DNA of 64,000 nt. Origin: Jeotgalibacillus aurantiacus. GTDB lineage: Bacteria; Bacillota; Bacilli; Bacillales; Jeotgalibacillaceae. The first letter of the stretch is position 1; each line of letters opens with the position of its first letter. Where the stretch lies: assembly GCF_020595125.1 (NCBI RefSeq), contig NZ_JACNMS010000004.1:186001-250000 (forward strand), in the 5' to 3' direction. The notes under the pieces were generated by a model. It ran no database searches. It was given only the letters and a program-made list of their open reading frames with translations, and had not been told where the DNA came from. Position numbers and translations under genes: made by a program. Shown piece by piece: positions 21,715 through 33,183 of the stretch.

Positions 21715-23004
21715 ATGTCAGCAAAATGGGAAAAGCAAGAAGGAAATGTAGGAGTTTTAACGGTTGAAGTTGACGCTGCTACTGTAAACAGCGGATTAGA
21801 CGCTGCATTCAAAAAGGTTGTAAAGCAAATCAACGTACCAGGTTTCCGTAAAGGGAAAATGCCTCGTCAAATGTTCGAAAAGCGTTTCGGCGTAGAATCT
21901 CTTTATCAGGATGCTTTAGATGAAATTCTTCCTGAAGCGTATGCAAAAGCTGTTGAAGAAACGGGTATTACACCAGTGGATCGTCCTGAAATCGATGTTG
22001 AGCAGATCGAAAAAGGCAAAGAACTGATCTTTACTGCTAAAGTAACAGTAAAGCCTGAAGTAAAGCTTGGTGAATACAAAGGCTTAGAAGTGGAAAAGAT
22101 GGATACTGAAGTAACGGATGAGGATGTTGATGCTGAACTGAAGGCACTTCAGGAGCGTCAGGCTGAGCTTGTTGTGAAAGAAGAAGGAAATGTTGAAAAC
22201 GGCGATACTGTTGTTCTTGACTTTGAAGGTTTCGTAGGAGACGAAGCGTTTGAAGGCGGTCAGGCAGATAACTACTCTCTTGAAATCGGTTCAGGTTCAT
22301 TCATTCCTGGATTTGAAGAGCAGCTTGTAGGTCTTGCAGCTGGAGAAGAAAAGGATGTTGAAGTAACGTTCCCTGAAGAATACCACGCTGAGGAGCTTGC
22401 TGGTAAGCCTGCAGTATTTAAAGTGAAAATCCACGAAATCAAAGCAAAGGAACTTCCGGAGCTTAACGATGAGTTTGCTAAAGATGCAGACGAAGAAGTG
22501 GAAACACTTGCAGAACTGAAAGAAAAGACGAAAAAGCGTCTTGAAGAAGACAAGAAAAATGCTGCTGAAACAGAGCTTCGTGACACACTTGTGGAAAAAG
22601 CTTCTGACAACGCAGAAATCGACGTTCCAGACGCAATGGTTGACACTGAAGTTGATCGCATGATGCAGGAATTCGAACAGCGTCTTGGTGCACAGGGCAT
22701 GAACCTTGAGCTTTACTTCCAGTTCAGCGGTCAGGATGAAGCAACACTTCGCGGCCAGATGAAAGAAGACGCAGCAAAGCGTGTTCGTGTGAACCTGGTT
22801 CTTGAAGCGATTGCTAACGAAGAGAACATTACGGTTACAGAAGAAGATGTAAACGAAGAGCTTTCAAGCATGACACAGCAGTTCAATATGACAGTTGATC
22901 AGATCAAAGCAGCGCTTGGTGGATCTACTGAAATCCTTGAAAATGACCTTCGCGTACAAAAAGCGATCGATTTTCTTGTAGATAACAGCAAAACTGTTGC
23001 ATAA
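21715..23004 (+). CDS. tig: Trigger factor
   Basis: Ribosome-bound chaperone and peptidyl-prolyl isomerase that receives nascent chains. The 429 residues have the usual length. The N-terminal ribosome-docking signature is [11 protein letters not shown]. The FKBP-type PPIase domain is in the middle ([19 protein letters not shown], then [12 protein letters not shown]). The C-terminal helical domain is acidic. ATG 21715 follows GGAGGG; a longer frame from 21694 is unlikely. Flanked by its own promoter and terminator, it is monocistronic. Confidence 0.98.
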   Translation: MSAKWEKQEGNVGVLTVEVDAATVNSGLDAAFKKVVKQINVPGFRKGKMPRQMFEKRFGVESLYQDALDEILPEAYAKAVEETGITPVDRPEIDVEQIEKGKELIFTAKVTVKPEVKLGEYKGLEVEKMDTEVTDEDVDAELKALQERQAELVVKEEGNVENGDTVVLDFEGFVGDEAFEGGQADNYSLEIGSGSFIPGFEEQLVGLAAGEEKDVEVTFPEEYHAEELAGKPAVFKVKIHEIKAKELPELNDEFAKDADEEVETLAELKEKTKKRLEEDKKNAAETELRDTLVEKASDNAEIDVPDAMVDTEVDRMMQEFEQRLGAQGMNLELYFQFSGQDEATLRGQMKEDAAKRVRVNLVLEAIANEENITVTEEDVNEELSSMTQQFNMTVDQIKAALGGSTEILENDLRVQKAIDFLVDNSKTVA

Positions 23005-23021
23005 TAGTATATAGAGATGAA

Positions 23022-23052
23022 GCAAGGCGCGATCATATCGTGCCTTGTTTTA
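23022..23052 (+). terminator. Terminator after tig
   Basis: CAAGGC-CGAT / ATCG-GCCTTG stem with a short loop, followed by TTTTAT. Confidence 0.85.
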
Positions 23053-23245
23053 TAACATAAGACCTACAATTGTTATACATAACTCGTTTTTTGGCAGCAT
23101 ATTGAAGAAATCATGTTAGTTTCGTCTTAGGTTTCACTGTGGTACAATTCATGCTACAGACAGTCACGGAGTTCCTGCGGCCTGCGGATAAAGATCCTGG
23201 CTGCGCGTCATACTGCGGTATGAGACTGAAAAAGGGGTGAATGGA

Positions 23246-24517
23246 ATGTTCAAATTTAATGATGAAAAAGGACAGCTGAAATGTTCTTTTTGCGGAAAAA
23301 CTCAAGAACAGGTTCGAAAGCTTGTAGCTGGTCCTGGCGTATATATTTGTGATGAATGTATTGAGCTTTGCACAGAAATCGTGGAAGAAGAGCTTGGTAC
23401 AGAAGAAGAAGTGGAATTTAAAGACGTTCCAAAGCCAAAGGAAATCCTTTCTATTCTAGGGGATTACGTCATTGGTCAGGAACGGGCTAAAAAGTCCCTT
23501 TCTGTTGCGGTCTATAACCACTATAAACGGATTAAATCCAACAGCAAGGTTGATGATGTAGAACTTGCGAAAAGTAATATCTGCCTGATCGGTCCAACCG
23601 GTTCCGGTAAGACACTACTAGCGCAGACACTGGCCAGAATTCTTAATGTTCCTTTTGCGATTGCGGATGCGACATCACTGACTGAAGCGGGTTATGTTGG
23701 TGAAGATGTGGAAAACATTCTTCTGAAGCTGATCCAGGCTGCAGACTATGATGTGGAACGCGCTGAAAAGGGTATTATTTATATTGATGAAATCGATAAA
23801 GTGGCACGTAAATCTGAAAACCCTTCGATTACAAGAGATGTTTCAGGTGAAGGTGTACAGCAGGCGCTATTGAAAATCCTTGAAGGAACAACAGCGAGCG
23901 TTCCGCCACAGGGTGGACGTAAGCACCCGCATCAGGAATTTATTCAGATCGATACGACGAACATTCTGTTTATTGTCGGCGGTGCCTTTGACGGAGTCGA
24001 TCAGATTATCAAACGCCGTCTTGGACAGAAAGTGATCGGATTTGGTTCCGGTGGCAGTAAAGATGATGTAACTGAACGTGAACTTCTTGCCAAGCTCGTT
24101 CCGGAAGACCTGTTAAAATTCGGGTTAATCCCTGAATTTATCGGACGTCTGCCTGTAACGGCAACGCTTGAGCAGCTTGATGAAGAAGCGCTAGTATCTA
24201 TTTTAACCCAGCCGAAAAATGCTCTTGTTAAGCAGTATCAGAAGATGCTTGAGCTGGATGATGTTGAACTTGAGTTTGAAGAAGAAGCGTTGCGTGAAAT
24301 TTCCCGTAAAGCCATTGAGCGCAAAACGGGCGCACGTGGTCTTCGCTCCATTATTGAGAATCTGATGCTTGATGTCATGTTTGATCTTCCATCCCGTGAA
24401 GATATTAAGAAATGTATCATCACTAAAGGGGCTGTGGATCAGACAGAGAGACCGATTCTTATTCTTGAAGATGGAACCAGACTCGAGCCTGATGATGAAC
24501 AACGAACATCTGCCTGA
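23246..24517 (+). CDS. clpX: ATP-dependent Clp protease ATPase ClpX
   Basis: AAA+ unfoldase that feeds substrates to ClpP. The 423 residues begin with the zinc-binding domain (Cys13, Cys16, Cys35, Cys38). Walker A GPTGSGKT is at about 116-123, the pore loop GYVGED follows and Walker B is IYIDEID. The C-terminal small domain is present, including the IGF ClpP-docking tripeptide in [12 protein letters not shown] 23246 is chosen by alignment with known ClpX starts and the AAAGGGGTGA site. Confidence 0.98.
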   Translation: MFKFNDEKGQLKCSFCGKTQEQVRKLVAGPGVYICDECIELCTEIVEEELGTEEEVEFKDVPKPKEILSILGDYVIGQERAKKSLSVAVYNHYKRIKSNSKVDDVELAKSNICLIGPTGSGKTLLAQTLARILNVPFAIADATSLTEAGYVGEDVENILLKLIQAADYDVERAEKGIIYIDEIDKVARKSENPSITRDVSGEGVQQALLKILEGTTASVPPQGGRKHPHQEFIQIDTTNILFIVGGAFDGVDQIIKRRLGQKVIGFGSGGSKDDVTERELLAKLVPEDLLKFGLIPEFIGRLPVTATLEQLDEEALVSILTQPKNALVKQYQKMLELDDVELEFEEEALREISRKAIERKTGARGLRSIIENLMLDVMFDLPSREDIKKCIITKGAVDQTERPILILEDGTRLEPDDEQRTSA

Positions 24518-24530
24518 CGCTTAAGATACG

Positions 24531-24570
24531 AAAGCTGACTCGTTAAATTGCTTATCGAGTCAGCTTTTTT
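24531..24570 (+). terminator. Terminator after clpX
   Basis: Perfect stem AAGCTGACTCG / CGAGTCAGCTT with a 13-nt loop and T6. Confidence 0.9.
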
Positions 24571-24673
24571 CTTCCTGAAAACACGTTTTGACGGATGTCA
24601 CATGCAATTAAGGGTAAAGTAACACTACTTGAGTTTTTCAGGCAGAATCGCCTGTTATGGAGGTGCCTTATCA

Positions 24674-26998
24674 ATGACTGAAAAAAAACAATACACATTA
24701 CCACTGCTTCCTTTGCGCGGACTTCTCGTTTATCCTTCGATGGTTCTTCATATTGACGTCGGCAGAGAAAAATCCATTGCGGCACTGGAAAAAGCAATGA
24801 TGGAAGATCATCTGATTTTCCTTTCAACTCAAAAAGACATGGCGATCGATCAGCCGGACGAAAATGATTTAGCTGAAATGGGTACTTTAACAAAAGTAAA
24901 GCAGATGCTTAAGCTTCCTAATGGCACGATTCGTGTGCTTGTTGAAGGGCTGGAGCGTGCCGCTATTACTTCTTACTCAGAAAAAGAGCCGTTTTTTACT
25001 GTAGAAATTGAAACTAAACCTGATGATCCGGAGAAAACGCCAGAGCTTGAGGCGCTGATGAGAACGCTGACGGATTACTTTGAACAATACATTTCTCTGT
25101 CTAAAAAGATTTCCAAGGAAACGTTAAATACTGTTCTGGATATCGAAGAGCCGGGGAGACTGGCTGATATCATTGCATCCCACCTGCCTTTAAAGCTGAA
25201 AATGAAGCAGGAAGTACTTGATACAACTAATATCAAGCAAAGATTGAACCGTTTAATCGAAACGATTAACAATGAAAAAGAAGTGCTCAGCCTGGAGAAG
25301 AAAATTGGTCAGCGTGTGAAGAAGTCTATGGAACGCACGCAAAAAGAATATTATCTTCGTGAGCAGATGAAGGCGATCCAAAAGGAACTTGGTGACCGTG
25401 ATGGGAAAACAGGTGAAATTTCAGAGCTGACAAAGCGGATCCGTAAAGCTGAGATGCCTGAATCTGTTGAGAAAATCGCAATGAAAGAACTGGACAGATA
25501 CGAAAAAGTACCTGCCACGTCAGCAGAAAGCTCTGTTATCCGTAACTATCTTGAATGGCTGATTACCGTTCCGTGGACGAATGCGACAGATGACGACCTG
25601 GACATCAAACGTGCTGAGAAAATTCTTGATCGTGACCACTATGGTCTTGAAAAAGTGAAAGAACGCGTGCTCGAATACCTGGCTGTTCAGCAGATGACAC
25701 AATCATTGAAGGGTCCTATTTTATGTCTCGCTGGACCACCTGGAGTAGGTAAGACAAGCCTTGCCCGCTCAATTGCTGAATCCATTGGACGGAAATTCGT
25801 CAGAGTATCACTTGGCGGTGTCCGTGATGAATCAGAAATCAGGGGTCATAGAAGAACGTATGTAGGTGCAATGCCTGGACGAATCATTCAGGGGATGAAA
25901 AAAGCAACGACTGTTAATCCCGTCTTCCTTCTCGATGAAATTGATAAAATGTCCAATGACTTCAGAGGAGATCCGTCTTCTGCCATGCTTGAAGTGCTGG
26001 ACCCTGAACAGAACAATACGTTCAGTGATCATTTCATTGAAGAGCCGTATGACCTTTCAAAGGTGCTGTTTATTGCAACAGCCAATAATCTGGCGACGAT
26101 TCCAGGTCCATTGCGTGACCGGATGGAAATCATCACGATCGCAGGTTATACCGAAATTGAAAAAATCAATATCGCCAAAAATCATCTGCTGCCTAAGCAG
26201 TTGAAGGAGCACGGGCTGTCAAAATCCCACCTTCAGATCAGAGATGAAGCGATCAAGGATATCGTTCGTTATTACACGAGAGAAGCTGGTGTACGTAGTC
26301 TCGAAAGACAGCTCGCAGCCATCTGCCGGAAAACGGCGAAAATCGTTGTAAGCGGCGAAAAGAAAAAAGTGGTCGTGACCACAAAGAGTCTTTCTGATTA
26401 CCTCGGGAAAAAGAAATTCCGTTATGGACAGGCTGAAACCGAGGATCAGATCGGTGTAGCAACCGGACTGGCTTACACAACGGTAGGCGGCGACACGCTT
26501 CAGATAGAAGTTTCACTCTCTCCTGGTAAAGGAAAACTCGTCTTAACCGGAAAACTGGGAGATGTGATGAAGGAATCTGCACAAACAGCCTTTTCATTTG
26601 TCCGCTCTAAAGCAGAGCAGCTTCATCTTGAAGAGAATTTCCATGAAAAGCATGACATTCATATTCACGTACCGGAAGGCGCTGTTCCAAAAGACGGTCC
26701 TTCAGCAGGCATTACCATCGTTACAGCCCTTGTTTCAGCTCTCACGGATCGTCCGATCAAACGTGAAGTTGGGATGACAGGGGAAGTGACACTCCGTGGC
26801 CGCGTCCTGCCAATCGGAGGTCTGAAGGAAAAAGCACTCAGCGCACACCGTGCTGGACTGACAACCATTATTATTCCTAAAGAAAATGAGCGTGACATTG
26901 ACGATATTCCTGAAAGTGTCCGTGAAGAATTAACATTTATCCCCGTTACTCATGTAGATGAAGTATTAGAAAAGGCATTAGCAGGTGAATCGAAATGA
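24674..26998 (+). CDS. lonA: ATP-dependent protease Lon (LonA)
   Basis: Soluble AAA+ serine protease that degrades misfolded and regulatory proteins. The 774 residues equal B. subtilis LonA length. An N-terminal LON substrate domain starts with [15 protein letters not shown]. The AAA+ module has GPPGVGKTS and [10 protein letters not shown]. The C-terminal protease domain carries the catalytic Ser in PKDGPSAG and the partner Lys in the [14 protein letters not shown] block. ATG 24674 follows GGAGGTG. The stop overlaps the engB start (ATGA). Confidence 0.98.
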   Translation: MTEKKQYTLPLLPLRGLLVYPSMVLHIDVGREKSIAALEKAMMEDHLIFLSTQKDMAIDQPDENDLAEMGTLTKVKQMLKLPNGTIRVLVEGLERAAITSYSEKEPFFTVEIETKPDDPEKTPELEALMRTLTDYFEQYISLSKKISKETLNTVLDIEEPGRLADIIASHLPLKLKMKQEVLDTTNIKQRLNRLIETINNEKEVLSLEKKIGQRVKKSMERTQKEYYLREQMKAIQKELGDRDGKTGEISELTKRIRKAEMPESVEKIAMKELDRYEKVPATSAESSVIRNYLEWLITVPWTNATDDDLDIKRAEKILDRDHYGLEKVKERVLEYLAVQQMTQSLKGPILCLAGPPGVGKTSLARSIAESIGRKFVRVSLGGVRDESEIRGHRRTYVGAMPGRIIQGMKKATTVNPVFLLDEIDKMSNDFRGDPSSAMLEVLDPEQNNTFSDHFIEEPYDLSKVLFIATANNLATIPGPLRDRMEIITIAGYTEIEKINIAKNHLLPKQLKEHGLSKSHLQIRDEAIKDIVRYYTREAGVRSLERQLAAICRKTAKIVVSGEKKKVVVTTKSLSDYLGKKKFRYGQAETEDQIGVATGLAYTTVGGDTLQIEVSLSPGKGKLVLTGKLGDVMKESAQTAFSFVRSKAEQLHLEENFHEKHDIHIHVPEGAVPKDGPSAGITIVTALVSALTDRPIKREVGMTGEVTLRGRVLPIGGLKEKALSAHRAGLTTIIIPKENERDIDDIPESVREELTFIPVTHVDEVLEKALAGESK

Positions 26999-27585
26999 AA
27001 ATTACACAATCAGAAATCGTGATCAGTGCGGTGAAACCAGAGCAGTATCCGGAAGGTGGACTTCCGGAATTTGCTCTGGCTGGCCGTTCTAACGTCGGTA
27101 AATCATCATTTATCAACAAGATGATTAACCGTAAAGCACTGGCGCGTATTTCATCAAAACCGGGTAAAACCCAGACTTTAAACTTTTATCTTCTCAATGA
27201 AGCACTCTATTTTGTCGATGTGCCGGGCTACGGCTATGCCAAAGTTTCAAAAACTGAACGTGCTGCATGGGGCAAGATGATCGAAACATACATGACAGGA
27301 AGAGAACCGCTCAAAGCCGTCATCATGATCGTCGACCTCCGTCATCCGCCGACAAACGATGACATCATGATGTACGAATTCCTAAAGCACTTCGGAATTC
27401 CATGCCTGATCGTCGCAACAAAAGCGGATAAAATCCCTAAAGGCAAATGGCAAAAACACCTGAGCGTCACAAGAAAAACACTCGAAATCGAACCGGGAGA
27501 CGAACTCATCATGTTCTCCTCAGAAACCGGCCTCGGCAAAGACGAAGCATGGAAATTCATCGAACGCAAAATGAAAGATAAGTAG
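26995..27585 (+). CDS. engB: Ribosome-biogenesis GTPase YsxC/EngB
   Basis: Essential TRAFAC GTPase needed for late 50S assembly. 196 residues with G1 GRSNVGKS, G3 [10 protein letters not shown]4 ATKADK and G5 FSSETG. Translationally coupled to lonA by an ATGA overlap, as in B. subtilis (ysxC). Confidence 0.97.
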   Translation: MKITQSEIVISAVKPEQYPEGGLPEFALAGRSNVGKSSFINKMINRKALARISSKPGKTQTLNFYLLNEALYFVDVPGYGYAKVSKTERAAWGKMIETYMTGREPLKAVIMIVDLRHPPTNDDIMMYEFLKHFGIPCLIVATKADKIPKGKWQKHLSVTRKTLEIEPGDELIMFSSETGLGKDEAWKFIERKMKDK

Positions 27586-27591
27586 AACAAG

Positions 27592-27630
27592 AGATTAGTC
27601 TTTTTATTACGAAATAAAAAATACTAATCG
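27592..27630 (+). terminator. Inverted repeat after engB
   Basis: GATTAGT..TTTTTATT pairs with AATAAAAA..ACTAATC around an ACGA loop. The AT-rich stem and weak T run make it a probable terminator. Confidence 0.55.
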
Positions 27631-27742
27631 TCTCTTTATCTATCATTCATTCTTGAGACAATGATAATGATGATCTTAGTTCTTTGTGTTAAATGACTTT
27701 TATTACTTCGAAAAAATAATAGTGTGGATTGCAAGACACTGA

Positions 27743-27855
27743 GTGCCGGGGACATCCGCAGACTCCTGTGGCGGAAAGGGTCAGGTGAAACCGAATGTGC
27801 GAAGCACAGGCGGGTTCACCGCCCGGCCACGGAAAGCGGAGGATGTCCCCGGCAC
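27743..27855 (+). repeat. Dispersed structured repeat, copy 2
   Basis: 113-bp copy with a 15-bp perfect terminal stem GTGCCGGGGACATCC / GGATGTCCCCGGCAC. Internal changes are compensatory: GGTGAA pairs TTCACC (GGTGAG / CTCACC in copies 1 and 3), and CTGTGGC pairs GCCAC (CTGCGGC / GCCGC elsewhere). Lies between engB and hemA. Confidence 0.9.
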
Positions 27856-27876
27856 GGTTTTAAGATAAAACTTCTC

Positions 27877-27914
27877 AAAAGGAACAACGCCAAAACTGGC
27901 TTGTTCCTTTTTTG
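27877..27914 (+). terminator. Terminator between engB and hemA
   Basis: AAGGAACAA-GCCA / TGGC-TTGTTCCTT stem with T6, 22 bp after repeat copy 2. Confidence 0.8.
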
Positions 27915-27989
27915 TTTCAATTTTGTCACATTCGGGCATACCTGTAACATAGAAGGTTCTGAAAATGAGCTGAACAGTTGAATTCAACA

Positions 27990-28174
27990 TAGCGGTCTGG
28001 TACTCTTGACTCAGAAGTCATCGTTATGCAGCCGTGCGAACCGGATTCATCCCGGATGCTGCATAAGAACGTCAGTGAACGGGTTTCAATGCTTGTTCAC
28101 ATTTAAGCTCATGAAAGTGGTTACAGCATGTTATAATAGGAATAGTGATTAACTTCTGGGGGTGTCTTTCAAAC
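27990..28174 (+). promoter_or_regulatory. hemA upstream region with hairpins and -10
   Basis: Contains a 9-bp stem TTATGCAGC / GCTGCATAA (28024-28066), a GTGAAC / GTTCAC stem (about 28076-28100) and a consensus TATAAT at 28132-28137 with no good -35 box at 17 bp. It probably holds the haem-operon promoter. The hairpins lie upstream of that -10, so they are either a separate transcript or protein-binding structure. Confidence 0.45.
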
Positions 28175-29524
28175 ATGCACATTTTAGTTGTAGGATTGAA
28201 TTACAAAACGGCCCCTGTAGAGATTAGAGAGCGTCTTTCTTTTCAGGAAGCGGATCTGAGTAAAGCAATGACGGAGCTCCAGGCGAGAAAGAGCATTCTG
28301 GAAAACGTCATTGTTTCAACGTGTAACCGTACGGAAATTTACGCAGTCGTAGATCAGCTTCATACAGGTCGTTATTATATAAAGCAGTTTCTTGCTGACT
28401 GGTTTCAGCTTGATAAAGAAGAATTCAGCCCTTATCTATTTATTTATGAAAAAGACGGTGCGATGGAGCACCTGTTTAAAGTAAGCTGCGGACTCGATTC
28501 TATGATCGTAGGAGAGACGCAGATTTTGGGACAGGTTCGTAAGAGCTTCCTTACTTCTCAGGAAAACGGCGCAACAGGTACTGTTTTTAATGAGTTGTTC
28601 AAGCAGGCGATTACCCTGGCTAAAAAAGCACATGCTGAAACGGATATTGCATCTAATGCGGTTTCGGTGTCATATGCTGCTGTTGAACTTGCCAAAAAGA
28701 TTTTTGGTGATTTAAATAAAAAGCATGTCTTAATCCTTGGTGCGGGAAAAATGGGTGAGCTTGCGATTCAGAATCTGCAGGGAAGCGGCGCAACAAAAGT
28801 GACGGTGATTAACCGTACGTTTGAAAAAGCTGTAGCACTTGCGGATAAATTCTCAGGAAGTGCAAAAGAATTGCGTGAGCTTCAATGTGCGCTTGTTGAA
28901 GCCGATATTCTGATCACATCAACGGGTGCAAAAGAAGCCCTGATTGATAAAGAAATGATGATTCACGTTGAGCGAATGAGAAAGGGACGTCCTTTCTTTA
29001 TGGTGGATATCGCAGTTCCGCGTGACCTTGATCCATCAATTAATGAACTCGACAACGTATTTCTTTATGACATTGATGATCTTGAAGGAATCGTTCAGGC
29101 GAATCTTGAAGAACGTAAACAGGCAGCCGAACAGATTGAAATCATGGTTGAAGAAACCATTGTTGCCTTCAAAGAGTGGCTTAACATGCTTGGTGTTGTT
29201 CCTGTCATTTCCGCTCTTCGTGAAAAAGCGCTGGCTATTCAGGCTGAGACAATGGAAAGCATCGAACGTAAGATGCCAAGTCTGACTGATCGTGAACGCA
29301 AAGTATTAAGCAAGCATACAAAGAGCATTATTAATCAGCTGCTGAAGGATCCGATTTTGCAGGCGAAAGAACTCGCCGCATTACCGGACGGTGACGAAAA
29401 ACTTGAGCTGTTCATGAAAATCTTTAACCTGGAAGACCAGGTAAGAGAAGCTGTTCAGCCGGTTAAATCAGTTGAAAAAACAACGTCAGCGGTTCGTCAG
29501 CCGGAGCTGTCCTTACAGCCGTAA
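28175..29524 (+). CDS. hemA: Glutamyl-tRNA reductase
   Basis: First committed enzyme of the C5 route to haem; reduces Glu-tRNA to glutamate-1-semialdehyde with NADPH. 449 residues with the catalytic Cys50 in [10 protein letters not shown], the NADPH fold [12 protein letters not shown] and the C-terminal dimerisation helix. ATG 28175 ([14 protein letters not shown]) is preferred over an upstream frame because of its match to known starts and the GGGGGTG site. First gene of the hemA-hemX-hemC-hemD-hemB-hemL operon. Confidence 0.98.
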   Translation: MHILVVGLNYKTAPVEIRERLSFQEADLSKAMTELQARKSILENVIVSTCNRTEIYAVVDQLHTGRYYIKQFLADWFQLDKEEFSPYLFIYEKDGAMEHLFKVSCGLDSMIVGETQILGQVRKSFLTSQENGATGTVFNELFKQAITLAKKAHAETDIASNAVSVSYAAVELAKKIFGDLNKKHVLILGAGKMGELAIQNLQGSGATKVTVINRTFEKAVALADKFSGSAKELRELQCALVEADILITSTGAKEALIDKEMMIHVERMRKGRPFFMVDIAVPRDLDPSINELDNVFLYDIDDLEGIVQANLEERKQAAEQIEIMVEETIVAFKEWLNMLGVVPVISALREKALAIQAETMESIERKMPSLTDRERKVLSKHTKSIINQLLKDPILQAKELAALPDGDEKLELFMKIFNLEDQVREAVQPVKSVEKTTSAVRQPELSLQP

Positions 29525-29539
29525 CTTGGGGGATTACAG

Positions 29540-30373
29540 ATGTTTGAACTGTCCATGACCCGCCTTCATGAAGTCATGCTCATCCTTTATGCGGTGAGCG
29601 TGCTGTTATACTTTATGGATTATCTGCAAAAAGACCAGAAGGCTAACCGTTTAGCCTTCTGGCTTTTAACGATTGTTTGGGTTCTTCAAACAATCTTTTT
29701 ATTTTTATATATGATGAGAACAGGCAGATTTCCTGTTTTAACCTTATTTGAAGGCATCTATTTTTACGCATGGGTGTTAGTCACACTGTCATTAGCGATT
29801 AATCGTGTAATGCGTGTAGACTTCACCGTTTTTTTTGTCAACGTCATCGGCTTTACCTTTATGGCGATCCATACTTTTGCACCGGTTCAGGCATCCACCA
29901 ATGCGGCGGCTGAGCGTCTGATGTCGGAGCTTTTACTGATTCATATTACGATCGCGATTGTTTCCTACGCAGCATTTTCGGTATCTGTCGTTTTCTCCAT
30001 TTTATATTTGCTGCAGTACAGATTGCTGAAAAAGAAAAAGTGGGGACAGAAGCTTCAGAGAATTACAGATTTATCAAAGCTTGAAAAAGGCTCAGTGATA
30101 TTAAACATTATCGGATTCCCGCTCTTACTTTTGAGCCTGATACTTGGGGTTCAGTGGGCGGTCATTTCGCTACCTTATATGATCTGGTATGATGTGAAGA
30201 TTATCGGGTCGTTCTTACTGCTCGGCATATATGGTGTCTTTTTATACCGGAGATTTGGCAGAGGGGAATCCGGCAGAACGCTTGCCATTTTTAACACGAT
30301 GGCTTTTCTCTGTCTGATTATTAACTTCCTGCTTGGAAGCAGGTTATCGTCCTTCCATTTCTGGTATTCTTAA
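29540..30373 (+). CDS. hemX: HemX, CcsA-like membrane protein
   Basis: A 277-residue integral membrane protein with about eight hydrophobic segments, of the cytochrome c assembly (CcsA/HemX) family. In B. subtilis HemX lowers HemA level. A GGGGGA site precedes the ATG, 15 bp after hemA. The family's haem-handling Trp-rich block is weak here. Confidence 0.93.
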   Translation: MFELSMTRLHEVMLILYAVSVLLYFMDYLQKDQKANRLAFWLLTIVWVLQTIFLFLYMMRTGRFPVLTLFEGIYFYAWVLVTLSLAINRVMRVDFTVFFVNVIGFTFMAIHTFAPVQASTNAAAERLMSELLLIHITIAIVSYAAFSVSVVFSILYLLQYRLLKKKKWGQKLQRITDLSKLEKGSVILNIIGFPLLLLSLILGVQWAVISLPYMIWYDVKIIGSFLLLGIYGVFLYRRFGRGESGRTLAIFNTMAFLCLIINFLLGSRLSSFHFWYS

Positions 30374-30454
30374 AAGGACTTTATTGATTCGTTTACACAG
30401 GATATAAGCATAAAAATTTCTTAGTTGAAGATGAACAAAGTGGAGGTTTCTTTC

Positions 30455-31384
30455 ATGCGAAAAATTATTGTAGGTTCCAGAAGAAGTAAGCTGGCCATTA
30501 CACAGACAAAATGGGTGATTGAGCAGCTTAAACAGCTAGAGCCGGGAACAGAATTTGAAATTAAAGAAATCGTGACAAAAGGAGACCAGATTCAGAATGT
30601 CCAGCTTTCAAAGGTAGGCGGGAAAGGTCTTTTTGTAAAAGAAATCGAGCAGGCGATGTATGATCACGAAATTGACATGGCTGTTCACAGTATGAAGGAT
30701 ATGCCTGCTGAGCTTCCCGAAGGATTGGTCATCGGCAGCATTCCTGTGCGTGAGGATGCACGCGATGCGCTGATTTCAAAAAACGGTGAAGCGTTGGCTG
30801 AGCTTCCTGCAGGAGCCATTGTGGGAACGAGCAGTCTCCGCCGCAGTGCTCAGATTCTGGCTAAAAGGCCGGATCTGAACATTCAGTGGATCCGTGGCAA
30901 TATCGATACGCGCCTGAAAAAGCTTGAAACAGAAAACTTTGATGCGATCATTCTCGCAGCAGCGGGCCTTTCGAGAATGGGCTGGTCAAAAGATATCGTT
31001 TCTGAGTTTTTATCAACGGAAGATTGTCTGCCTGCGATCGGGCAGGGTGCACTATCGATCGAATGCCGTGAGGATGACGCTGAGCTCCGCACACTTCTGG
31101 ACCGCTTTACTGATCGTGAAACGTCTGCCACCGTCACAGCTGAACGTGCTTTTCTTCATAAAATGGAAGGTGGCTGTCAGGTGCCGATTGCCGGTTTCGC
31201 AGAACTGTCAGGTGATGAAGTTACACTCACTGCACTTGTTGCCTCTCCGGATGGACAGACGGTTTACAAAGAAGTGGTTTCAGGAACGGATCCAATAGAA
31301 GTGGGGTTAAGTGCAGCAGCCCTGATGACTGAAAAAGGGGCGAAAAAGCTGATTGATCAGGTAAAAGAAGAACAGGGAGAGTAA
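30455..31384 (+). CDS. hemC: Porphobilinogen deaminase (hydroxymethylbilane synthase)
   Basis: Condenses four porphobilinogens into hydroxymethylbilane. 309 residues with [13 protein letters not shown] at the start, the catalytic Asp in [10 protein letters not shown], and the Cys that anchors the dipyrromethane cofactor in [11 protein letters not shown] near residue 240. ATG 30455 follows GGAGG. An upstream in-frame start at 30425 is less likely. Confidence 0.98.
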   Translation: MRKIIVGSRRSKLAITQTKWVIEQLKQLEPGTEFEIKEIVTKGDQIQNVQLSKVGGKGLFVKEIEQAMYDHEIDMAVHSMKDMPAELPEGLVIGSIPVREDARDALISKNGEALAELPAGAIVGTSSLRRSAQILAKRPDLNIQWIRGNIDTRLKKLETENFDAIILAAAGLSRMGWSKDIVSEFLSTEDCLPAIGQGALSIECREDDAELRTLLDRFTDRETSATVTAERAFLHKMEGGCQVPIAGFAELSGDEVTLTALVASPDGQTVYKEVVSGTDPIEVGLSAAALMTEKGAKKLIDQVKEEQGE

Positions 31385-31387
31385 ACG

Positions 31388-32161
31388 ATGACAGGCTCCC
31401 TTTTAAACAGAACCATTCTGCTGACACGTCCGCTTGATCAGGCGAAAAGGGATCAGGTCATGATTGAAGAACTGGGAGGAACTGCGTTGATTCTCCCTAT
31501 GATCGAAACAAGAGCTTTGCATGACAGTGATGGACAGTCTTTTATTCATCAGCTTGGCACATTTGACTGGGTGATTCTGACCAGCAGGAATGCAGCGAAG
31601 TACTTCCTTGACCGGCTGACAGAAGCAGATACTGTATCTGAGTTACGGTTATGTAAAGTAGGAGCAGTTGGTCAAAAAACAGCTGCTTTTCTTTATGATC
31701 ACGGGATAGAAGCTGACTTTGTTCCGTCGAGCTTCAAGGGTGCTGACTTTATTAAAGAATTTCCGGCTGATGAGGTGAAGGGATTGAACATGCTCTATCC
31801 CCAGGGGAATATTGCACGGGGTGAAATTGCTGCTGCTTTTGAGAAGGAAGGGGCAACCTGTAAAGTCTGGACGCTATACGAAACGTTCAAGCCAGACATT
31901 GACACAGAAAAGCTGTCGTCCATCACTCAAGTGGATGTTGTCACTTTTGCCAGTCCTTCAGCAGTGAGGCATTTTGTAGAAAGTGCAGAAAAAGCTGGTG
32001 CGCCGATTTTAACGCGTATGAAGGAAGGTCGCTGTAAAATTGCTAGTATTGGGCCAACGACATCCGCAGAACTATTCAAAAGAGGTCTGCCTGTACATAT
32101 GGAACCGGCAGACTATACAATAAAAGCGATGATAGAAAAAATAGCAGCGTGTATGGAATAA
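31388..32161 (+). CDS. hemD: Uroporphyrinogen-III synthase
   Basis: Cyclises hydroxymethylbilane to uroporphyrinogen III with inversion of ring D. 257 residues in the expected two-domain layout ([41 protein letters not shown]). The family is poorly conserved, but these blocks and the operon position make the call firm. Starts 3 bp after hemC. Confidence 0.93.
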   Translation: MTGSLLNRTILLTRPLDQAKRDQVMIEELGGTALILPMIETRALHDSDGQSFIHQLGTFDWVILTSRNAAKYFLDRLTEADTVSELRLCKVGAVGQKTAAFLYDHGIEADFVPSSFKGADFIKEFPADEVKGLNMLYPQGNIARGEIAAAFEKEGATCKVWTLYETFKPDIDTEKLSSITQVDVVTFASPSAVRHFVESAEKAGAPILTRMKEGRCKIASIGPTTSAELFKRGLPVHMEPADYTIKAMIEKIAACME

Positions 32162-32174
32162 CAGGAGGTTTTTG

Positions 32175-33158
32175 ATGATGAAGGAACTTCAATTTGATCG
32201 TCACAGACGGTTGCGATCTACTGATGGAATGCGTGCAATGGTAAGGGAAACCTGGCTTCGTCCTGAGGATTTCATCTATCCTTTATTTGTTGTAGAGGGC
32301 GAAGGAATCAGAAAAGAGGTTCCATCTATGCCGGGTGTGTATCACGTTTCCTTAGATGGTGTAATGGATGAGATTAACCAGCTGACTGAGCTCGGCATTC
32401 CTTCCGTTATTTTGTTTGGCGTGCCAAAGGAAAAAGATGCAGTGGGCAGTCAGGCTTATGCTGAAGAGGGGATTGTTCAGCAGGCAACCCGTTTAATTAA
32501 AGAGAAGGCACCCGAAATGGTCGTTGTAGCAGATACGTGTCTCTGCCAGTATACAGATCACGGTCACTGCGGCATTGTAGAAGGTGGAAAAGTGCTGAAC
32601 GATCCAACGCTTGATCTGCTTGCTAAAACGGCTGTCAGTCAGGCGAAAGCGGGAGCGGATATTATTGCCCCTTCCAATATGATGGACGGATTTGTCGCAG
32701 CGATTCGTCACGGTCTGGATGAAGCAGGTTTTTATGACGTGCCGATTATGAGTTATGCGGTAAAATATTCATCGAGCTTTTACGGACCGTTCCGTGATGC
32801 AGCGCACAGCTCACCACAATTCGGAGACCGTAAAACGTATCAGATGGACCCTGCGAACAGACTCGAAGCATTAAGAGAAGCAGAGTCCGATGTACATGAA
32901 GGCGCAGATTTTCTTATTGTAAAACCTGCACTTTCTTATCTGGACATCATGAGAGATGTGAAGGACCGTTTTAACCAGCCGGTCGTTGCCTATAATGTCA
33001 GCGGTGAGTATTCCATGATCAAAGCGGCAGCAGCAAACGGATGGATCAATGAAAAAGAAATCATTCTTGAAAAGCTGACGAGCATGAAGCGTGCAGGGGC
33101 AGACCTGATTATTACGTATCACGCAAAAGAAGCAGCTGCATGGCTTCAGGAGAAGTAA
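32175..33158 (+). CDS. hemB: Delta-aminolevulinic acid dehydratase
   Basis: Condenses two 5-aminolevulinates to porphobilinogen. About 327 residues with the zinc-binding cysteines in [14 protein letters not shown] and the two Schiff-base lysines in [18 protein letters not shown] and [19 protein letters not shown] precedes two adjacent ATGs (32175, 32178). Confidence 0.98.
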   Translation: MMKELQFDRHRRLRSTDGMRAMVRETWLRPEDFIYPLFVVEGEGIRKEVPSMPGVYHVSLDGVMDEINQLTELGIPSVILFGVPKEKDAVGSQAYAEEGIVQQATRLIKEKAPEMVVVADTCLCQYTDHGHCGIVEGGKVLNDPTLDLLAKTAVSQAKAGADIIAPSNMMDGFVAAIRHGLDEAGFYDVPIMSYAVKYSSSFYGPFRDAAHSSPQFGDRKTYQMDPANRLEALREAESDVHEGADFLIVKPALSYLDIMRDVKDRFNQPVVAYNVSGEYSMIKAAAANGWINEKEIILEKLTSMKRAGADLIITYHAKEAAAWLQEK

Positions 33159-33183
33159 TCTATTCACATAAAGGAGCGGTACT

